Assembly (NCBI GenBank): GCA_021806055.1
Contig: JAJZYE010000048.1
Location: 1 to 7,011, forward strand
Direction of reading: 5' to 3'
Source: Actinomycetes bacterium
GTDB lineage: Bacteria; Actinomycetota; Acidimicrobiia; Acidimicrobiales; RAAP-2
DNA: 7,011 nucleotides
Numbering within the stretch: the stretch's first letter is position 1; each line of letters opens with the position of its first letter. Positions 6,471 through 7,011 of this stretch are shown one piece after another. Both the position numbers and the translations under genes were made by a program. The notes under the pieces were generated by a model that saw nothing but the letters and a program-made list of their open reading frames with translations, ran no database searches and was not told where the DNA came from.

Positions 6471-7011
6471 TGGCGCCGCTGCGGGTCATCACCGAGGTGG
6501 CGGCCCTCGACCGCCCCTTCGACTACGCCGAGAACCCGGCCCTGGGCCCCATCGGGGTCGGTGACCGGGTGCGCGTGGAGCTGCACGGGCGCTCGGTGCG
6601 CGGCTGGGTGGTGGCCCAGGTCGCCAGCGAGCGCGAGCTCAAGAACGTACGCAAGTGGCTGGGCTACGGCCCGCCGCCCTCGATGATCGACCTGGTGGAG
6701 TGGGCGAGCGATCGGTGGTGTGGGCCGCGGGCGCGGTTTCTCCTGGCCGCGTCGCCGTCGCGGGTGGTGACGATCCTCCCCGTCGCCCCGCCGGCCGCAC
6801 CACTCGCCACCGCGACGATCCCCGTCGCCGCGCACTACGCGCCGGGAGTCGTGCAGCTGTCACCGACGACCGATCCCCTGGGTCTGATCCTGCACGCCTA
6901 CGAGTCCACCCGCCACCGGGAGGGGTCGCTGGTGGTGCTCGTGCCGAGCGACGCGTGGGCCGCGCGCCTGCGCGGTCGTCTGGAGCAGCGCGGGTGCGCG
7001 GTCGCGGGCGG
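6470..7011 (+). CDS. priA: Primosomal protein PriA, N-terminal part (3' end outside window); probable helicase-degenerate form
   Basis: PriA recognises stalled or broken replication forks and reloads the replisome. Only the first 180 residues lie in the window, of about 650-730 expected. The N-terminus (RVITEVAALDRPFDYAEN, residues 5-22, then VGDRVRVELHGRSVRGWVV) matches the 3' DNA-binding domain, whose pattern is LDRPFDY...GxRVxVxFxGRxxxGxV. The segment LKNVRKWLGYGPPPSMIDLVEW and the following TRYC-like WASDRWCGP match the linker before the helicase core. Where canonical PriA has the Walker A GxTGSGKTE, this protein reads LSPTTDPLG (130-138), without the lysine, before VVLVPSDAWAARL, the counterpart of VLVPEIALTPQ. 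Loss of helicase motifs is known for actinobacterial PriA. GTG 6470 begins on the last base of the metK stop; the nearest GGGAG (6451-6455) is 14 bases away, so coupling to metK is likely. Confidence 0.9.
   Translation, partial: MAPLRVITEVAALDRPFDYAENPALGPIGVGDRVRVELHGRSVRGWVVAQVASERELKNVRKWLGYGPPPSMIDLVEWASDRWCGPRARFLLAASPSRVVTILPVAPPAAPLATATIPVAAHYAPGVVQLSPTTDPLGLILHAYESTRHREGSLVVLVPSDAWAARLRGRLEQRGCAVAG

Noticed and set aside
1..7011. Search for mobile elements, CRISPR arrays, tRNA/rRNA genes, riboswitches, terminators and defence genes
   Set aside because: None seen. Genes fill almost the whole window, the only gap is 38 bases, and there is no visible shift in composition that would suggest an insertion.

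Overview
This is a gene-dense, high-GC stretch of ordinary bacterial housekeeping DNA. All nine genes lie on the + strand in the order carB (3' end), pyrD, pyrF, mihF, gmk, rpoZ, coaBC, metK, priA (5' end). The block mihF-gmk-rpoZ-coaBC-metK-priA downstream of pyrimidine genes is a classic actinobacterial arrangement, and mihF is essentially an actinobacterial gene. The pyrD product is a class 1 (Cys-type) dihydroorotate dehydrogenase, not the class 2 quinone-linked enzyme of mycobacteria and streptomycetes. That, with the GTG/TTG starts, hints at a deep-branching actinobacterium such as Acidimicrobiia; the lineage is an inference and no marker in the window fixes it.

Layout: 1-1050 is the C-terminal third of carbamoyl-phosphate synthase large subunit; 1047-1958 is dihydroorotate dehydrogenase; 1951-2781 is OMP decarboxylase. 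These make up the tail of a UMP biosynthesis operon. After a 38-base gap, the only intergenic space in the window, come the nucleoid protein mIHF (2820-3140), guanylate kinase (3130-3711), RNA polymerase omega (3711-4061), the bifunctional CoA enzyme CoaBC (4042-5274), S-adenosylmethionine synthetase (5271-6470) and the beginning of PriA (6470 to the window edge).

Every junction except pyrF/mihF is an overlap (4, 8, 11, 1, 20, 4 and 1 bases in order), so the genes look translationally coupled and largely co-transcribed. Possible internal promoters precede mihF (a -10 element spaced for a leaderless GTG start), rpoZ (TATACT inside gmk) and metK (TAGGGT inside the end of coaBC). The set joins nucleotide supply (UMP, GDP), transcription (omega), cofactor supply (CoA, SAM), chromosome organisation (mIHF) and replication restart (PriA).

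I found no mobile element, CRISPR array, RNA gene, phage gene or defence system, and nothing that looks like an undescribed system. The points worth a second look are at the level of residues and regulation: a class 1 PyrD with no pyrK beside it, a CoaBC lacking the canonical active-site Asn and Cys of its decarboxylase half, a PriA with no Walker A lysine, a short guanylate kinase, and the candidate internal promoters.
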